Shown here one piece after another: positions 16,024-25,849 of a DNA stretch of 36,943 nt. The stretch spans positions 1 through 36,943 of the forward strand of contig JAGOKS010000014.1 in NCBI GenBank assembly GCA_017994425.1. Direction: 5' to 3'. The DNA is from Bacteroidales bacterium (lineage in GTDB: Bacteria > Bacteroidota > Bacteroidia > Bacteroidales > WCHB1-69). Every line of letters begins with the position of its first letter. Within the stretch, counting starts at the first letter, position 1. Made by a program: the position numbers and the translations under genes. The notes below the pieces were generated by a model. The model was not told where the DNA came from. It was given only the letters and a program-made list of their open reading frames with translations, and made no database searches.

Positions 16024-16054
16024 TTTGTTTTTTTGTAATAATTGTTTAATTTTG
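16024..16054 (+). promoter_or_regulatory. Two-part Bacteroidota promoter for the TldD tandem gene
   Basis: TTTG at 16024-16027, a 19-bp spacer and TAATTTTG at 16047-16054 fit the TTTG-N19-21-TAnnTTTG consensus. It is the clearest two-part promoter in the window. The leader to the ATG at 16131 is about 70 nt. Confidence 0.75.
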
Positions 16055-16130
16055 CATCCATATACAAACTTAAAATGAAGAGAAAAATAGTTCATATAAA
16101 TATCAATAAAACCTAATTAAAAAATCAATC

Positions 16131-19100
16131 ATGAAAAAAAATGTTTTAACACTTTTGGTATGTTTTACGGTAAACATACATGGTCAAAGTACAATGAAAG
16201 AGGATACGTTGTTACAAATTATGCAAACTGAGTTAAATCGGAATATGCAGTATTTATCCAAGGAAAAGGTCCCTGTTTATGTATTAAGTTATCGTCTGGA
16301 GGAGGAACAAAAACTGGATATTTCTGCCGATTTTGGTGCATTGATGAATTCGGATATCAGCAAAAGAAGACTTTTAACAATCCAACTTAGAGTAGGAGAT
16401 AAACAATTGGATAATTTTGTGGAGAATCGAACGGACGATTATGATTATGATGATGCCGATTATTCCTTAGTGAGCATCTCTCTTGATAATACTTCTAAAT
16501 CTATTCAACAAATGTTATGGTTAGAAACCGAAAAACTATATAGATCAGCAGTTAAGAAGTATGAATTTTTAAAAACCAGTAAATCTTTGTTGGTTGATAA
16601 AGAGGATAAATCGCCAAATTATTCGGATGCTCCTGTATCAACGTACTATGAAAAACCTATCGAAATTGCTGATTGGAACACCATCAAACAAGAATGGGAA
16701 CAAAAAGTAAAATCCTACAGTCAGTTGTTTTTACAAGAGAAAAATATCAATCACGGAAATGTACGATTTTCATTTGTTATCAATCGTAAATATTTTGTCA
16801 ATAATGAGGGAACAGCTGTTGTCCAAAATTATATATCAACACGTTTGTATGCTTCAGGAAAAACACAGGCTGATGACGGGATGTTATTACCCATGTACAT
16901 TAGTTATTTCGCTCATTTGCCTGCGGGACTACCTTCTGATAAAAAAATCATGGAAGATATAGAAAATATGATTAAGAAGTTACACACATTGCGTACAGCT
17001 CCGGTAGTAGATGCGTATACGGGACCTGCTATTTTATCAAACAATGCTTCGGGTGTTTTCTTTCATGAAATCTTTGGACACAGGGTAGAGGGATATAGAC
17101 TTAAAAATGAATCTGATGCACAAACTTTTAAAAAGAAAGTCAATCAGAACGTTTTACATACGGATATTTCAATTGTATTTGATCCTACTATTAAAGAGTA
17201 TAACACTATACCTTTAAACGGCAGTTATGTATATGATGATGAGGGTGTCAAGTCTCAAAAAGTCAATGTGGTAGAAAAAGGAATTTTAAAGAATTTCTTA
17301 ATGACACGTACTCCAATAGATGGTTTCCCGAAATCTAATGGACATGCTAGAGCATCTATAGGGCAGCAAGTGGTTTCGCGTCAGTCTAATTTGATTGTAG
17401 AAACTAAAAAACCATACACTGATGTGCAGTTAAGGCAAATGTTAATACAAGAAGCTAAAAAACAAGGTAAGGAATATGGATATTGGTTTGAACAGGTTCA
17501 AGGTGGATTTACATTAACAGGTCGTTGGTTACCAAATTCTTTCAATGTTACCCCTATTGAAGTGTATCGTGTTTATGTTGATGGTCGTCCCGATGAATTG
17601 GTAAGAGGTGTAGATTTAGTGGGTACACCTTTAGCTATATTTTCACAAATAGAAGCTGTTGGGAATAATTACGGTGCTTTCCATGGTGTTTGTGGTGCAG
17701 AATCGGGAAGGGTAGAGGTTAGCTGTTGCTCACCGGCTGTTTTTGTGAAACAAATTGAAACACAGCGAAAGGAAAAAAATCAAGACATAGCTCCTATTCT
17801 CGATAGGCCTTACGAAGAAACAGTCCCTCCAATGGATAATTTTACTGATTTGGCATTCAAAGCAATGAAAGTTGAAATCGACAGAAATATGGGTCTAAAA
17901 TTAGATACGTTAAAAAAGCCTTATTACATCAGTTATATGATAGCAGATGGAAAATTCATTGAAGTAAATAGTTCGTTAGGAGGTATTATTAGTTCGATGG
18001 AACAACCGTTAAGAAATCATCATGCCATGGTATTGGTAGGAGATAATAATCGAAATAATTTGAATTTCAGTAAAAATGATTTTGATTTTTTATTAGATGG
18101 TTTTAGTACTATTGAAATACCGATTGAAAACGATTATAATGTTATGCGAACCTGTTTATGGAATTCTTCCGATGAATTGTATAAAAAAGCCGTTCAAGAA
18201 ATTGAAGAGAAAAATACGGCAATACAACAGCAAAATATTTCGGAAGAAGAATTAAATTTGCCTGATTTTTCTAAAGTTCCTATTCAAACAATGTTAATAG
18301 AAACTCCGAAGGAAAATATTAGCAAACAAATTGTAGAACAATTATCAACAGAATTATCTATTGTTTTAATCGATTATCCGTTTCTTATCAAGTCTAATGT
18401 TACTATTTCTGACATTCAAGCGGATGTTTTGTATTTAAACGGTGAAGGCATGCAATATAAACAAACCTTATCATTGGTGCATGTATCGGTTACTGCCGTT
18501 ACGAAATCTGATGACGGGGAAATATTAAGTGATAATCTGCATTTGTATAGGCATACATTTAGTCAATTGCCGGATAAAGAAAAGATAAAAGAACAAATAC
18601 GTGAAATGGCGATTCGATTAGAGAAGATGCGAAAAGCTCCCGTTCAAGACGATATATATAAAGGAATGGTTATGTTTGAAGGAGATGCGGTTGGAGATTT
18701 GATTAGTAAATCGTTTTTTAGTTCCGGTAATGGCTTGCTTTCAAAGCGAAAAAAAATAAATGGAGAGTCTTCTTCTATTGATATATTTTCTTTATTAGGA
18801 GGAAGTTCGGATGAAAATAAATATGAAGATATGATTAATAAGCAGGTTATTGATCCTGCTATTTCTATCACAGCCATTAATACAAGAGAAACATTTAACG
18901 GCATTCCCTTAATAGGTTCGTATAAAGTAGATGCAGAAGGCGTTAGTGCGAAAGATAATCTGCCATTGATTAAAAATGGAGTATTAATCACGTTACTAAA
19001 TGATCGTATACCTTCTCAAAAAATCAGAGAATCAAATGCTCATAAGCGTTTTAATTTAACAAAAGATGTATTGTCTCCAAGCTTGGGACCGGGAGTTATA

Positions 19101-19592
19101 GAGGTAACTGCTAGTAAAACGATGAGTAAGGATAAAATGAAAAAACAGCTGCTAAGTATGGCAAAAAAACAATCTGATACTTATGCATACATTATACGAA
19201 AAATTGATGCTAATGTAGTGGGATTTACTGATGTTTCATCCTTTTTATTAGGCTTAACATCAGGGTCGAATGCGGTTAAAATTGCCTTGATTTATAGAGT
19301 GTCGGTAGCAGATGGAACAGAAACTTTAGTTCGCATGGCAAGTATGTCGGAATTAACAATGGATAATTTCAAAGAAGTAATTGCCGTTTCCAGTGAACAA
19401 CAAGCTATAAATATGTTATTGAATTGTTCCTCAGGAGGAGTGATTTCAAAGCTGTTTTCTGCAGCAAGTTCAGGCATCCCCTGCAGTTTTATTCTTCCGG
19501 AAGCAATTATATTATCAGACATTGAAATAAAGAAAGATAAAAATGTAATATTACAAAAAGAGTATATTACACCCAATCCTTTGACTGAATAA
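16131..19592 (+). CDS. Secreted tandem TldD/PmbA-family metalloprotease, second half non-catalytic
   Basis: An 1153-residue protein with a signal peptide (to about residue 19) and two TldD/PmbA-type modules in one chain. The first half has the HEXXXH zinc motif HEIFGH (H312, E313, H317) and, at C521 in GVCGAESG, a candidate third ligand equivalent to the cysteine of TldD. The second half (about 570-1153) repeats the same landmarks: FNGIPLIGSYKVDAEGV matches YNTIPLNGSYVYDDEGV, and SNAHKRFNL matches SNGHARASI. At the zinc motif position, however, it has EGDAVGDL (about 850), and it has no matching cysteine. This resembles the TldD-TldE heterodimer, where only TldD holds zinc, fused and exported. 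Its substrate is unknown. It is monocistronic and ends at a strong terminator. Confidence 0.85.
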   Translation: MKKNVLTLLVCFTVNIHGQSTMKEDTLLQIMQTELNRNMQYLSKEKVPVYVLSYRLEEEQKLDISADFGALMNSDISKRRLLTIQLRVGDKQLDNFVENRTDDYDYDDADYSLVSISLDNTSKSIQQMLWLETEKLYRSAVKKYEFLKTSKSLLVDKEDKSPNYSDAPVSTYYEKPIEIADWNTIKQEWEQKVKSYSQLFLQEKNINHGNVRFSFVINRKYFVNNEGTAVVQNYISTRLYASGKTQADDGMLLPMYISYFAHLPAGLPSDKKIMEDIENMIKKLHTLRTAPVVDAYTGPAILSNNASGVFFHEIFGHRVEGYRLKNESDAQTFKKKVNQNVLHTDISIVFDPTIKEYNTIPLNGSYVYDDEGVKSQKVNVVEKGILKNFLMTRTPIDGFPKSNGHARASIGQQVVSRQSNLIVETKKPYTDVQLRQMLIQEAKKQGKEYGYWFEQVQGGFTLTGRWLPNSFNVTPIEVYRVYVDGRPDELVRGVDLVGTPLAIFSQIEAVGNNYGAFHGVCGAESGRVEVSCCSPAVFVKQIETQRKEKNQDIAPILDRPYEETVPPMDNFTDLAFKAMKVEIDRNMGLKLDTLKKPYYISYMIADGKFIEVNSSLGGIISSMEQPLRNHHAMVLVGDNNRNNLNFSKNDFDFLLDGFSTIEIPIENDYNVMRTCLWNSSDELYKKAVQEIEEKNTAIQQQNISEEELNLPDFSKVPIQTMLIETPKENISKQIVEQLSTELSIVLIDYPFLIKSNVTISDIQADVLYLNGEGMQYKQTLSLVHVSVTAVTKSDDGEILSDNLHLYRHTFSQLPDKEKIKEQIREMAIRLEKMRKAPVQDDIYKGMVMFEGDAVGDLISKSFFSSGNGLLSKRKKINGESSSIDIFSLLGGSSDENKYEDMINKQVIDPAISITAINTRETFNGIPLIGSYKVDAEGVSAKDNLPLIKNGVLITLLNDRIPSQKIRESNAHKRFNLTKDVLSPSLGPGVIEVTASKTMSKDKMKKQLLSMAKKQSDTYAYIIRKIDANVVGFTDVSSFLLGLTSGSNAVKIALIYRVSVADGTETLVRMASMSELTMDNFKEVIAVSSEQQAINMLLNCSSGGVISKLFSAASSGIPCSFILPEAIILSDIEIKKDKNVILQKEYITPNPLTE

Positions 19593-19613
19593 TAACATAA
19601 ACACTAAGATAGC

Positions 19614-19648
19614 AAAACGGATAACAATCATTGTTATCCGTTTTTTAT
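19614..19648 (+). terminator. Rho-independent terminator of the TldD tandem gene
   Basis: A perfect 14-bp stem, AAAACGGATAACAA (19614-19627) with its complement at 19631-19644, has a TCA loop and a T run. It lies 21 nt past the stop. Confidence 0.93.
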
Positions 19649-19700
19649 ATACTATTTGTTAAAATAACATTAACACATAGAGATAGAATTAAAAATTAAG

Positions 19701-19708
19701 TAATTTTG
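19701..19708 (+). promoter_or_regulatory. Bacteroidota -7 box for the MATE operon
   Basis: TAATTTTG followed by CT matches TAnnTTTG, 32 nt before the ATG at 19741, just after the preceding terminator. Confidence 0.72.
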
Positions 19709-19740
19709 CTTATAATTAAAAAGGAAGAAAAAAATATTGT

Positions 19741-21084
19741 ATGTCCGTCAATCAAAGTCCATTAGTATTAGGTTATGGTAATATAGGGAAATTGTTATGG
19801 CAGTATTCCATTCCATCTATCATAGCTATGGTTGCCACATCCCTTTATAATATTATTGATAGTATTTTTATTGGACATGGGGTTGGCGCGATGGCAATAT
19901 CCGGACTTGCCATTACATTTCCATTTATGAATTTGGGAGCTGCTTTCGGTTCCTTAATAGGGGTTGGTGGGGCAGCCATTATGTCGGTGCGTTTGGGTGC
20001 CAAAGATAAACGCAGTGCAGAGGAAATTCTTGGTAATGTAGTGTTGTTAAATGTTATCAGCGGCTTGTTTTTTTCTGCTTCCTGTTTGATTTTCTTAGAC
20101 CCCATACTGCTTTTTTTTGGAGCCAGTGATGCTACCATACCTTACGCTCGTTCTTTTATGGAAGTCTTACTTTATGGTAATATTATTACGCACTTGTACT
20201 TTGGCTTAAATGGATTAATACGTTCTTCAGGGTATCCACGTAAAGCCATGATTACAGTATTGATATCTGTTGTAGTTAATTTACTGTTAGCTCCCTTGTT
20301 TATTTTTGTATTTAAATGGGGAATAACCGGTGCTGCTTTGGCGACATTGTTAGCACAATTTTCGGCATTCATCTTTGAATTGTTTCACTTTTTTAATAAA
20401 AACAGTTACATACGTTTTTCATCTGATATTTTTAAACTGAAAAAAAATATTGTCTATGATATCATCTCCATTGGTATTGCTCCCTTCTTGTTGAATGCTT
20501 GTGCTTCATTTATTGTTATTATTATTAACCGAAAACTATTATTTTATGGAGGTGATTTAGCGGTGGGGGCTTTTGGAATTGTTAATCGTTTGGCCATGCT
20601 CTTTATCATGATAGTCCTTGGATTGACGCAAGGTATGCAACCTATTGTAGGGTATAATTTCGGTGCTAAACAATATGACAGAGTGCTTAAGACCTTTAAA
20701 TATACTGTTTTTTTTGCAGTTGGTATCACCAGTTTAGGTTTCCTTTTGGGAGAGTTATTCCCAAGGTATATGGTCTCGCTTTTTACTTCTGATAGAGAAT
20801 TAATACGTTTATCAAAAGAAGGCTTACAAATTTCTATGGTAGTTTTTCCTGTAGTTGGATTTCAAATGGTAGTAAGTCAGTTTTTTCAATCTATTGGGAA
20901 AGCCAAACAAGCAGTTTTTTTATCAGTATCGCGTCAAATGTTGTTTTTGTTGCCGGTTTTGTTCATTCTACCAATTTTTTTCGGGTCAATAGGAGTGTGG
21001 TTGAGTTTACCCCTTTCCGACTTTTTAGCTAGTGCAGTAGCGCTGGTTTTAATTATAAAGCAATTGAATACATTTAAAAAATAA
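19741..21084 (+). CDS. MATE family multidrug/organic cation exporter
   Basis: A 447-residue inner-membrane protein with about twelve hydrophobic segments in two halves, the MATE topology. N-terminal landmarks include LLWQYSIPSIIAMVATSLYNIIDSIFIG (residues about 17-44) and GVGGAAIMSVRLGAKD. The internal repeat restarts with QGMQPIVGYNFGAKQYDRV near residue 300, the classical MATE motif. Such proteins use a sodium or proton gradient to export cationic drugs or metabolites. The substrate cannot be predicted. It is the first gene of a three-gene run, and the kinase-like gene starts 7 nt after its stop. Confidence 0.92.
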   Translation: MSVNQSPLVLGYGNIGKLLWQYSIPSIIAMVATSLYNIIDSIFIGHGVGAMAISGLAITFPFMNLGAAFGSLIGVGGAAIMSVRLGAKDKRSAEEILGNVVLLNVISGLFFSASCLIFLDPILLFFGASDATIPYARSFMEVLLYGNIITHLYFGLNGLIRSSGYPRKAMITVLISVVVNLLLAPLFIFVFKWGITGAALATLLAQFSAFIFELFHFFNKNSYIRFSSDIFKLKKNIVYDIISIGIAPFLLNACASFIVIIINRKLLFYGGDLAVGAFGIVNRLAMLFIMIVLGLTQGMQPIVGYNFGAKQYDRVLKTFKYTVFFAVGITSLGFLLGELFPRYMVSLFTSDRELIRLSKEGLQISMVVFPVVGFQMVVSQFFQSIGKAKQAVFLSVSRQMLFLLPVLFILPIFFGSIGVWLSLPLSDFLASAVALVLIIKQLNTFKK

Positions 21085-21091
21085 AATAAAG

Positions 21092-21718
21092 ATGGAAAAT
21101 ATAAACGTAAAATTTATCATCAATATTGGCCGTCAGGTAGGTTCAGGAGGTATAGAAATCGGCAAAATGCTTGCTGATAGTTTTCATATTGCTTTTTACG
21201 ATAAATCATTACTTGAATTGGCCGCCAAAGAAACCGGATTAGATGCAAAGTATTTTGAAAAAGCAGATGAAAAACCTACTAATAAATTTCTGTTTGCACT
21301 GGCAAATAATGACACGAACGTAAATTATGAAAATTTTTTAAGTAGAGATGAATTGTTTAAATTTCAAGCCAATGTAATACGAAGAATTGCTTCCGAAAAG
21401 TCTTGTGTGATTGTAGGTCGTACTTCCGATTATATACTACGTGATTTCGAGAATTGTTTTAATTTTTTCATTCATTCCCCTATGGATAAAAGAGTAGAGG
21501 AAATTATGAAACAAGAAAATATGTCGGAAAATAATGCTATCCATTTGATAAATAAAGTAGATAAGAAAAGAGCTAACTATTATAATTATTATACAAATAA
21601 AATCTGGGGAAATGCTTCTTCTTATCATTTGTCGGTTGATTCTTCAGTGTTGGGATGGGAAGGAACAGCAGACTTATTAAAAACATTTATAGAATCTAAA
21701 TTGTTAACAACTAAATAA
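21092..21718 (+). CDS. Cytidylate kinase-like family protein
   Basis: A 208-residue P-loop protein of the cytidylate_kin2 type. It starts with INIGRQVGSGGIEIGKMLADS, where RQxGSGGxEIGK replaces a standard Walker A, and continues FYDKSLLELAAKETGLD, then VIVGRTSDYILRD and a DKKRANYYNYYT segment that corresponds to the substrate lid. The family is common in anaerobic Firmicutes and Bacteroidota, and its true substrate is generally not established. It is distinct from the canonical cmk. It lies 7 nt after the MATE gene and 6 nt before the beta-barrel gene, so it is co-transcribed with both. Confidence 0.85.
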   Translation: MENINVKFIINIGRQVGSGGIEIGKMLADSFHIAFYDKSLLELAAKETGLDAKYFEKADEKPTNKFLFALANNDTNVNYENFLSRDELFKFQANVIRRIASEKSCVIVGRTSDYILRDFENCFNFFIHSPMDKRVEEIMKQENMSENNAIHLINKVDKKRANYYNYYTNKIWGNASSYHLSVDSSVLGWEGTADLLKTFIESKLLTTK

Positions 21719-21724
21719 TTTCTT

Positions 21725-22297
21725 ATGATTATAAAAAAAATATTATTATTAGTAGTATGCCTTTTTTTATTGCATACCGTATTTTCTCAAGATCTTGTTC
21801 AATGGGGGATTAAGTTCGGTTTTGATGTCCCAACCAATACCAAAGATTTTAATGCAGATTTAGCATATAAGAAAACTATCAATTATAATGTGGGCTTGCA
21901 ATTGCGAGTAGGTGAGCGTTGGTTCGGACAAACAGGAGTAGAATATCATATAAATAAATGTTCCCTCTTATGGCAAGATACTTCTCATCAAGACATGGAG
22001 TTGGGATATCTGTCTATTCCTTTGCAAGCCGGATTCCATATTATTCAAAGTGAAAAAGTCGCTTTTCGTGCTATGCTGGGAGTGCAATACCGAGCCTTGG
22101 TGCGTTTGTCGAAAAATGATATTGGTATAGAAAACAAGCATTTTAATATTCATAATTTTGATTTTATTGGCGGTTTGGGTTTAGATATCTATTCCTTTAC
22201 ACTTGATTTTGGCTATAGAAAAACAGTAAATCCGATTATGCCTAATTCCAAACACTATAGAGATATGTTTATCATGTCTGTGGGGCTGATTTTTTAA
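21725..22297 (+). CDS. Small outer membrane beta-barrel protein
   Basis: A 190-residue protein with a signal peptide ending at FSQ (about residue 22) and many alternating amphipathic strands with aromatic girdle residues. Examples are WGIKFGFDV, YNVGLQLRVGERWFGQTGVEYHI, YLSIPLQAGF, AFRAMLGVQYRAL, FTLDFGYRKTV and a final FIMSVGLIF. The C-terminal phenylalanine and strand pattern fit the PorT-like/OMP_b-brl_2 class of eight-stranded barrels, and YLSIPL is a frequent signature in that group. The function is unknown. It is the last gene of the MATE operon. The 244-bp gap 22298-22541 after it holds only the lysS promoter. Confidence 0.75.
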   Translation: MIIKKILLLVVCLFLLHTVFSQDLVQWGIKFGFDVPTNTKDFNADLAYKKTINYNVGLQLRVGERWFGQTGVEYHINKCSLLWQDTSHQDMELGYLSIPLQAGFHIIQSEKVAFRAMLGVQYRALVRLSKNDIGIENKHFNIHNFDFIGGLGLDIYSFTLDFGYRKTVNPIMPNSKHYRDMFIMSVGLIF

Positions 22298-22451
22298 ACA
22301 GATAAACTTTTGTATTGATTTTTATTCTTATAAAGCAATCCTCTCATAGACAAATCATAAATAACAGAATATTAGAATACTACTAATTATTTTTTTATGA
22401 ACAATCTGCCTATTTTATCTTGAAAATTTCATTGTATATTAAAAAAATGTT

Positions 22452-22459
22452 TACTTTTG
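22452..22459 (+). promoter_or_regulatory. Bacteroidota -7 box for the lysS operon
   Basis: TACTTTTG followed by CA matches TAnnTTTG and leaves a leader of about 80 nt before lysS. No convincing T-box or other riboswitch fold was seen in that leader. Confidence 0.7.
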
Positions 22460-22541
22460 CAAAGAAGTAATGTCTTTTTGATAAGATTGGCATTCAGATA
22501 TTTCATAGATTTTAAAAAGAAAGAGAAAAAAATAATAAAAA

Positions 22542-24260
22542 ATGAGCTTGGAACACAGTGAACAAGAGATTATCAGGAGAGAGAAATTAAAAGCATTTGA
22601 AACGATGGGTATAAATGCATACCCTGCTGACGAATATCCGGTAAATGCTTATTCTATGGATATACTTAAAAATTTTGAAACGCATCCCGAATTTTATCAA
22701 GAAGTATGTGTTGCCGGAAGGATAATGAGTCAACGCATCATGGGAGCCGTATCTTTTTATGAATTGCAAGATGCATATGGTCGTATACAAGTATATACTA
22801 AAAGAGATGAAATTTGTCCGGATGAAGATAAAGGTTTATATAATTTAGTATATAAAAAATTGGATATCGGGGATATAATTGGAGTGAAAGGTTTTGTTTT
22901 CATTACACAAATGGGAGAGATTACGATTCATGTAAAAGAATTTACATTGCTTTCCAAATCATTACGCCCATTACCTATTGTAAAACAAACGGAAGAAAAA
23001 ACCTACGATGCTTTTACCGACCCGGAACAACGTTATCGTATGCGTTATTTGGATTTGATTGTGAATCCACATGTTAAGGAAACTTTCATACAGCGTACAA
23101 AAATCATCAATGAAATAAGAAATTATTACAACGAACAAGGTTATCTTGAAGTTGAAACGCCAGTATTGCAATCAATACCCGGTGGTGCAGCTGCTCGTCC
23201 TTTTGTTACACATCACAATGCGTTAGATATTCCTTTGTATTTACGTATTGCCAATGAATTATATTTGAAACGTTTAATAGTAGGAGGCTTTGATGGTGTG
23301 TATGAATTCAGTCGGAATTTTCGAAATGAAGGGATGGATAGGACACACAACCCTGAATTTACCTGCATGGAGTTATATGTTGCCTATAAAGATTATCAAT
23401 GGATGATGCATTCCGTTGAAGTTTTAATAGAACGTATTTCTGTAGCATTGCATGGTACCACTAAAATACAAGTAGGTGATGCTGTTATTGATTTCAAAAC
23501 TCCTTTTGTCCGGGTAAGTATTTTAGATGCAATACATCAACATACGGGTTTTGATGTGAGTACTATGAATGAAAATCAATTGCGCGAAGTTTGTACGCAA
23601 TTGAAGATAGAAACCGATGAAAGTATGGGAGTAGGGAAGTTAATCGATGAAATTTTCAGTGAAACGTGTGAACATCATTATATCCAACCTACTTTTATCA
23701 TGGATTATCCCATAGAAATGTCACCTTTGTGTAAGCGTCATCGTAAAAATCCGAGACTTACCGAACGTTTTGAATTAATGGTAAATGGTAAAGAGTTGGC
23801 AAATGCTTATTCCGAATTAAATGATCCTATCGATCAACGCAATCGCTTTGAAGAACAATTGCGTTTGTTGGAAAAAGGAGATGATGAAGCCATGTTTATC
23901 GATCAGGACTTTTTACGCGCCTTGGAATTCGGGATGCCTCCAACATCCGGTGTGGGTATAGGTATTGATCGTTTGGTAATGTTTATGACGAATTCACCAT
24001 CTATTCAGGACGTTTTGTTGTTTCCACAAATGAAACCGGAAAAGCAAATAGTAATAGCCAAAGACGAAGAATTTGAAAAAATAGGAGTTCCTAAAGCATG
24101 GATAGCAGCAATCAGACAATTAGGAATACAAACCATTGCTGATTTAAAAGCAGCAAGCGACACCAAACTTTTCAATGATTTAAATGGACTGAGAAAAAAA
24201 ATGAAGTTAGAAGTTGCTGCTTTGCAATTAGATGAAGTAAAAGAATGGTTAAAAGTATAA
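22542..24260 (+). CDS. lysS: Lysyl-tRNA synthetase, class II
   Basis: A 572-residue cytoplasmic enzyme that charges tRNA-Lys. The N-terminal OB fold includes [21 protein letters not shown] (about 52-76). The class II core shows [21 protein letters not shown], motif 2 in [15 protein letters not shown] (about 260-274) and motif 3 in [12 protein letters not shown] (about 472-483). Beyond the usual end near LLFPQMKPE it carries about 75 extra residues containing [24 protein letters not shown], a helix-hairpin-helix-like tail that makes it longer than the roughly 505-residue Escherichia coli enzyme. Similar tails are common in Bacteroidota LysS. It is the first gene of a six-gene run, with dnaB 13 nt downstream. 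Confidence 0.96.
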   Translation: MSLEHSEQEIIRREKLKAFETMGINAYPADEYPVNAYSMDILKNFETHPEFYQEVCVAGRIMSQRIMGAVSFYELQDAYGRIQVYTKRDEICPDEDKGLYNLVYKKLDIGDIIGVKGFVFITQMGEITIHVKEFTLLSKSLRPLPIVKQTEEKTYDAFTDPEQRYRMRYLDLIVNPHVKETFIQRTKIINEIRNYYNEQGYLEVETPVLQSIPGGAAARPFVTHHNALDIPLYLRIANELYLKRLIVGGFDGVYEFSRNFRNEGMDRTHNPEFTCMELYVAYKDYQWMMHSVEVLIERISVALHGTTKIQVGDAVIDFKTPFVRVSILDAIHQHTGFDVSTMNENQLREVCTQLKIETDESMGVGKLIDEIFSETCEHHYIQPTFIMDYPIEMSPLCKRHRKNPRLTERFELMVNGKELANAYSELNDPIDQRNRFEEQLRLLEKGDDEAMFIDQDFLRALEFGMPPTSGVGIGIDRLVMFMTNSPSIQDVLLFPQMKPEKQIVIAKDEEFEKIGVPKAWIAAIRQLGIQTIADLKAASDTKLFNDLNGLRKKMKLEVAALQLDEVKEWLKV

Positions 24261-24273
24261 ATACAAATAAAAA

Positions 24274-25821
24274 ATGGCAAAAGAAGTAACACAGAAACAA
24301 AAACGAATTATACTTCCCGAGATTGACATGCAAGGAAGGGTGCTGCCTCAAGCCATCGAATTTGAAGAAGCGGTTTTAGGTGCCATGATGTTGGAACAAA
24401 ATGCTGCCGTGAGTGTTATCGATATGTTGCATGAGGAGATGTTCTATAAAGAATCTCATCAAAAAATCTATAAAGCCATTAAACAAGTTTTCCTTGCCAG
24501 CGACCCGGTTGATTTATTATCTGTTGCCAATCGCTTGCGTAAAAATGGAGATTTGGATGCTATAGGAGGGGCTTATTATTTGTCGTCTCTCACTAATCGT
24601 GTGGTTTCTTCTGCCAATATAGAATACCATGCGCGCATTGTCTCCGAAAAATATATTCAACGAAAATTGATTGCTGTTTCAACCGAAACCATACATGATG
24701 CCTATGATCACAGTTTGGATGTTCTTGAAATGTTGGATAAAGCAGAAAAAAATCTTTTTGACATTGCCGAACAAAATTTCAGAAGGGATTCCCGTACGAT
24801 GCCCGATCTAATCAGAGAAGTACTTGCCGATTTGCAAGCTATTAAGACCTCGGATAAAAAATTACGAGGACTTCCTTCCGGCTTTACGGAATTAGATAGA
24901 GTTACCAACGGCTGGCAAAAGGCAAATCTCATTATTTTGGCTGCCCGTCCCGGTATGGGAAAAACTGCTTTTGTGCTTTCTATGGCTCGACACATTGCTA
25001 TCGATCAACAAAAACCAATTGCTTTCTTTTCTCTTGAAATGTCAGCTTCCGACTTGGCTTTACGTCTTATCTCTGCTGAATCAGGATTTTATCAAAATCA
25101 ATTGAAAAGAGGTGATTTAAATGATGATGATTGGCGTGTTTTGGTAAATAAAATGACAGAACTTGAAAATGCCAAATTATTAATTGATGATACAGCCGCT
25201 TTATCCATATTTGAATTGAGGGCCAAATGCCGTAGATTTAAACAACAATATGATATACAAGGTGTAATAGTTGATTATCTTCAATTGATGTCTTCCGGTT
25301 TAGATATTAAAGGAATGAACAGAGAGCAAGAGATAAGTAATATATCACGTTCATTAAAAGCTCTATCCAAAGAATTAGATATTCCTGTTATAGCCTTATC
25401 GCAATTAAATCGTTCGGTAGAATCTCGTTCTTCTCAATCAAAACGACCTCAATTGTCCGACTTACGTGAATCCGGAGCTATAGAACAAGATGCCGATTTG
25501 GTATTATTTATCTATCGTCCTGATTATTATAAAATTGATACTTTTGAAGACGGTTCTCCGGCTAAAGGCCTGGCTGAAATAATGATAGCTAAACATAGAA
25601 ACGGTGCATTAAAAGATGTAAAATTACGTTTTACGCCTGATTATGCAAAGTTTAGTGATTTGAACGATTTTGATAATTTTAAGCCTATTTCTTCATTATC
25701 AACAAATACTACTTTAGATAATTTTAATACGATTCCATCCAGAATAAACGATGACATTGGATTGACACTACCTCCCACAGAACAAACAATGTATCCTACG
25801 GATGATGAAGACCCGTTTTAG
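24274..25821 (+). CDS. dnaB: Replicative DNA helicase DnaB
   Basis: A 515-residue hexameric 5'-3' helicase of the replisome. The N-terminal domain starts at EFEEAVLGAMMLEQNAAVSVIDM (about 28) and mediates hexamer and primase contacts. The RecA-like motor has GLPSGFTELDRVTNGWQ, Walker A ARPGMGKTAF with K230, FFSLEMSASDLALRL, Walker B VIVDYLQLM, and IALSQLNRSVESRS...LSDLRESGAIEQDAD. No intein interrupts the P-loop, a common insertion site in this family. The C-terminal 50 residues are low-complexity and polar, ending in the acidic DDEDPF. It lies between lysS and pgk with short gaps, which is an unusual grouping but not functionally informative. Confidence 0.97.
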   Translation: MAKEVTQKQKRIILPEIDMQGRVLPQAIEFEEAVLGAMMLEQNAAVSVIDMLHEEMFYKESHQKIYKAIKQVFLASDPVDLLSVANRLRKNGDLDAIGGAYYLSSLTNRVVSSANIEYHARIVSEKYIQRKLIAVSTETIHDAYDHSLDVLEMLDKAEKNLFDIAEQNFRRDSRTMPDLIREVLADLQAIKTSDKKLRGLPSGFTELDRVTNGWQKANLIILAARPGMGKTAFVLSMARHIAIDQQKPIAFFSLEMSASDLALRLISAESGFYQNQLKRGDLNDDDWRVLVNKMTELENAKLLIDDTAALSIFELRAKCRRFKQQYDIQGVIVDYLQLMSSGLDIKGMNREQEISNISRSLKALSKELDIPVIALSQLNRSVESRSSQSKRPQLSDLRESGAIEQDADLVLFIYRPDYYKIDTFEDGSPAKGLAEIMIAKHRNGALKDVKLRFTPDYAKFSDLNDFDNFKPISSLSTNTTLDNFNTIPSRINDDIGLTLPPTEQTMYPTDDEDPF

Positions 25822-25849
25822 TATGAATATTAATTAAAAAAAAAAAATT

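Noticed and set aside
24700..25100. Intein in DnaB
   Set aside because: The P-loop region is continuous and the total length is normal.
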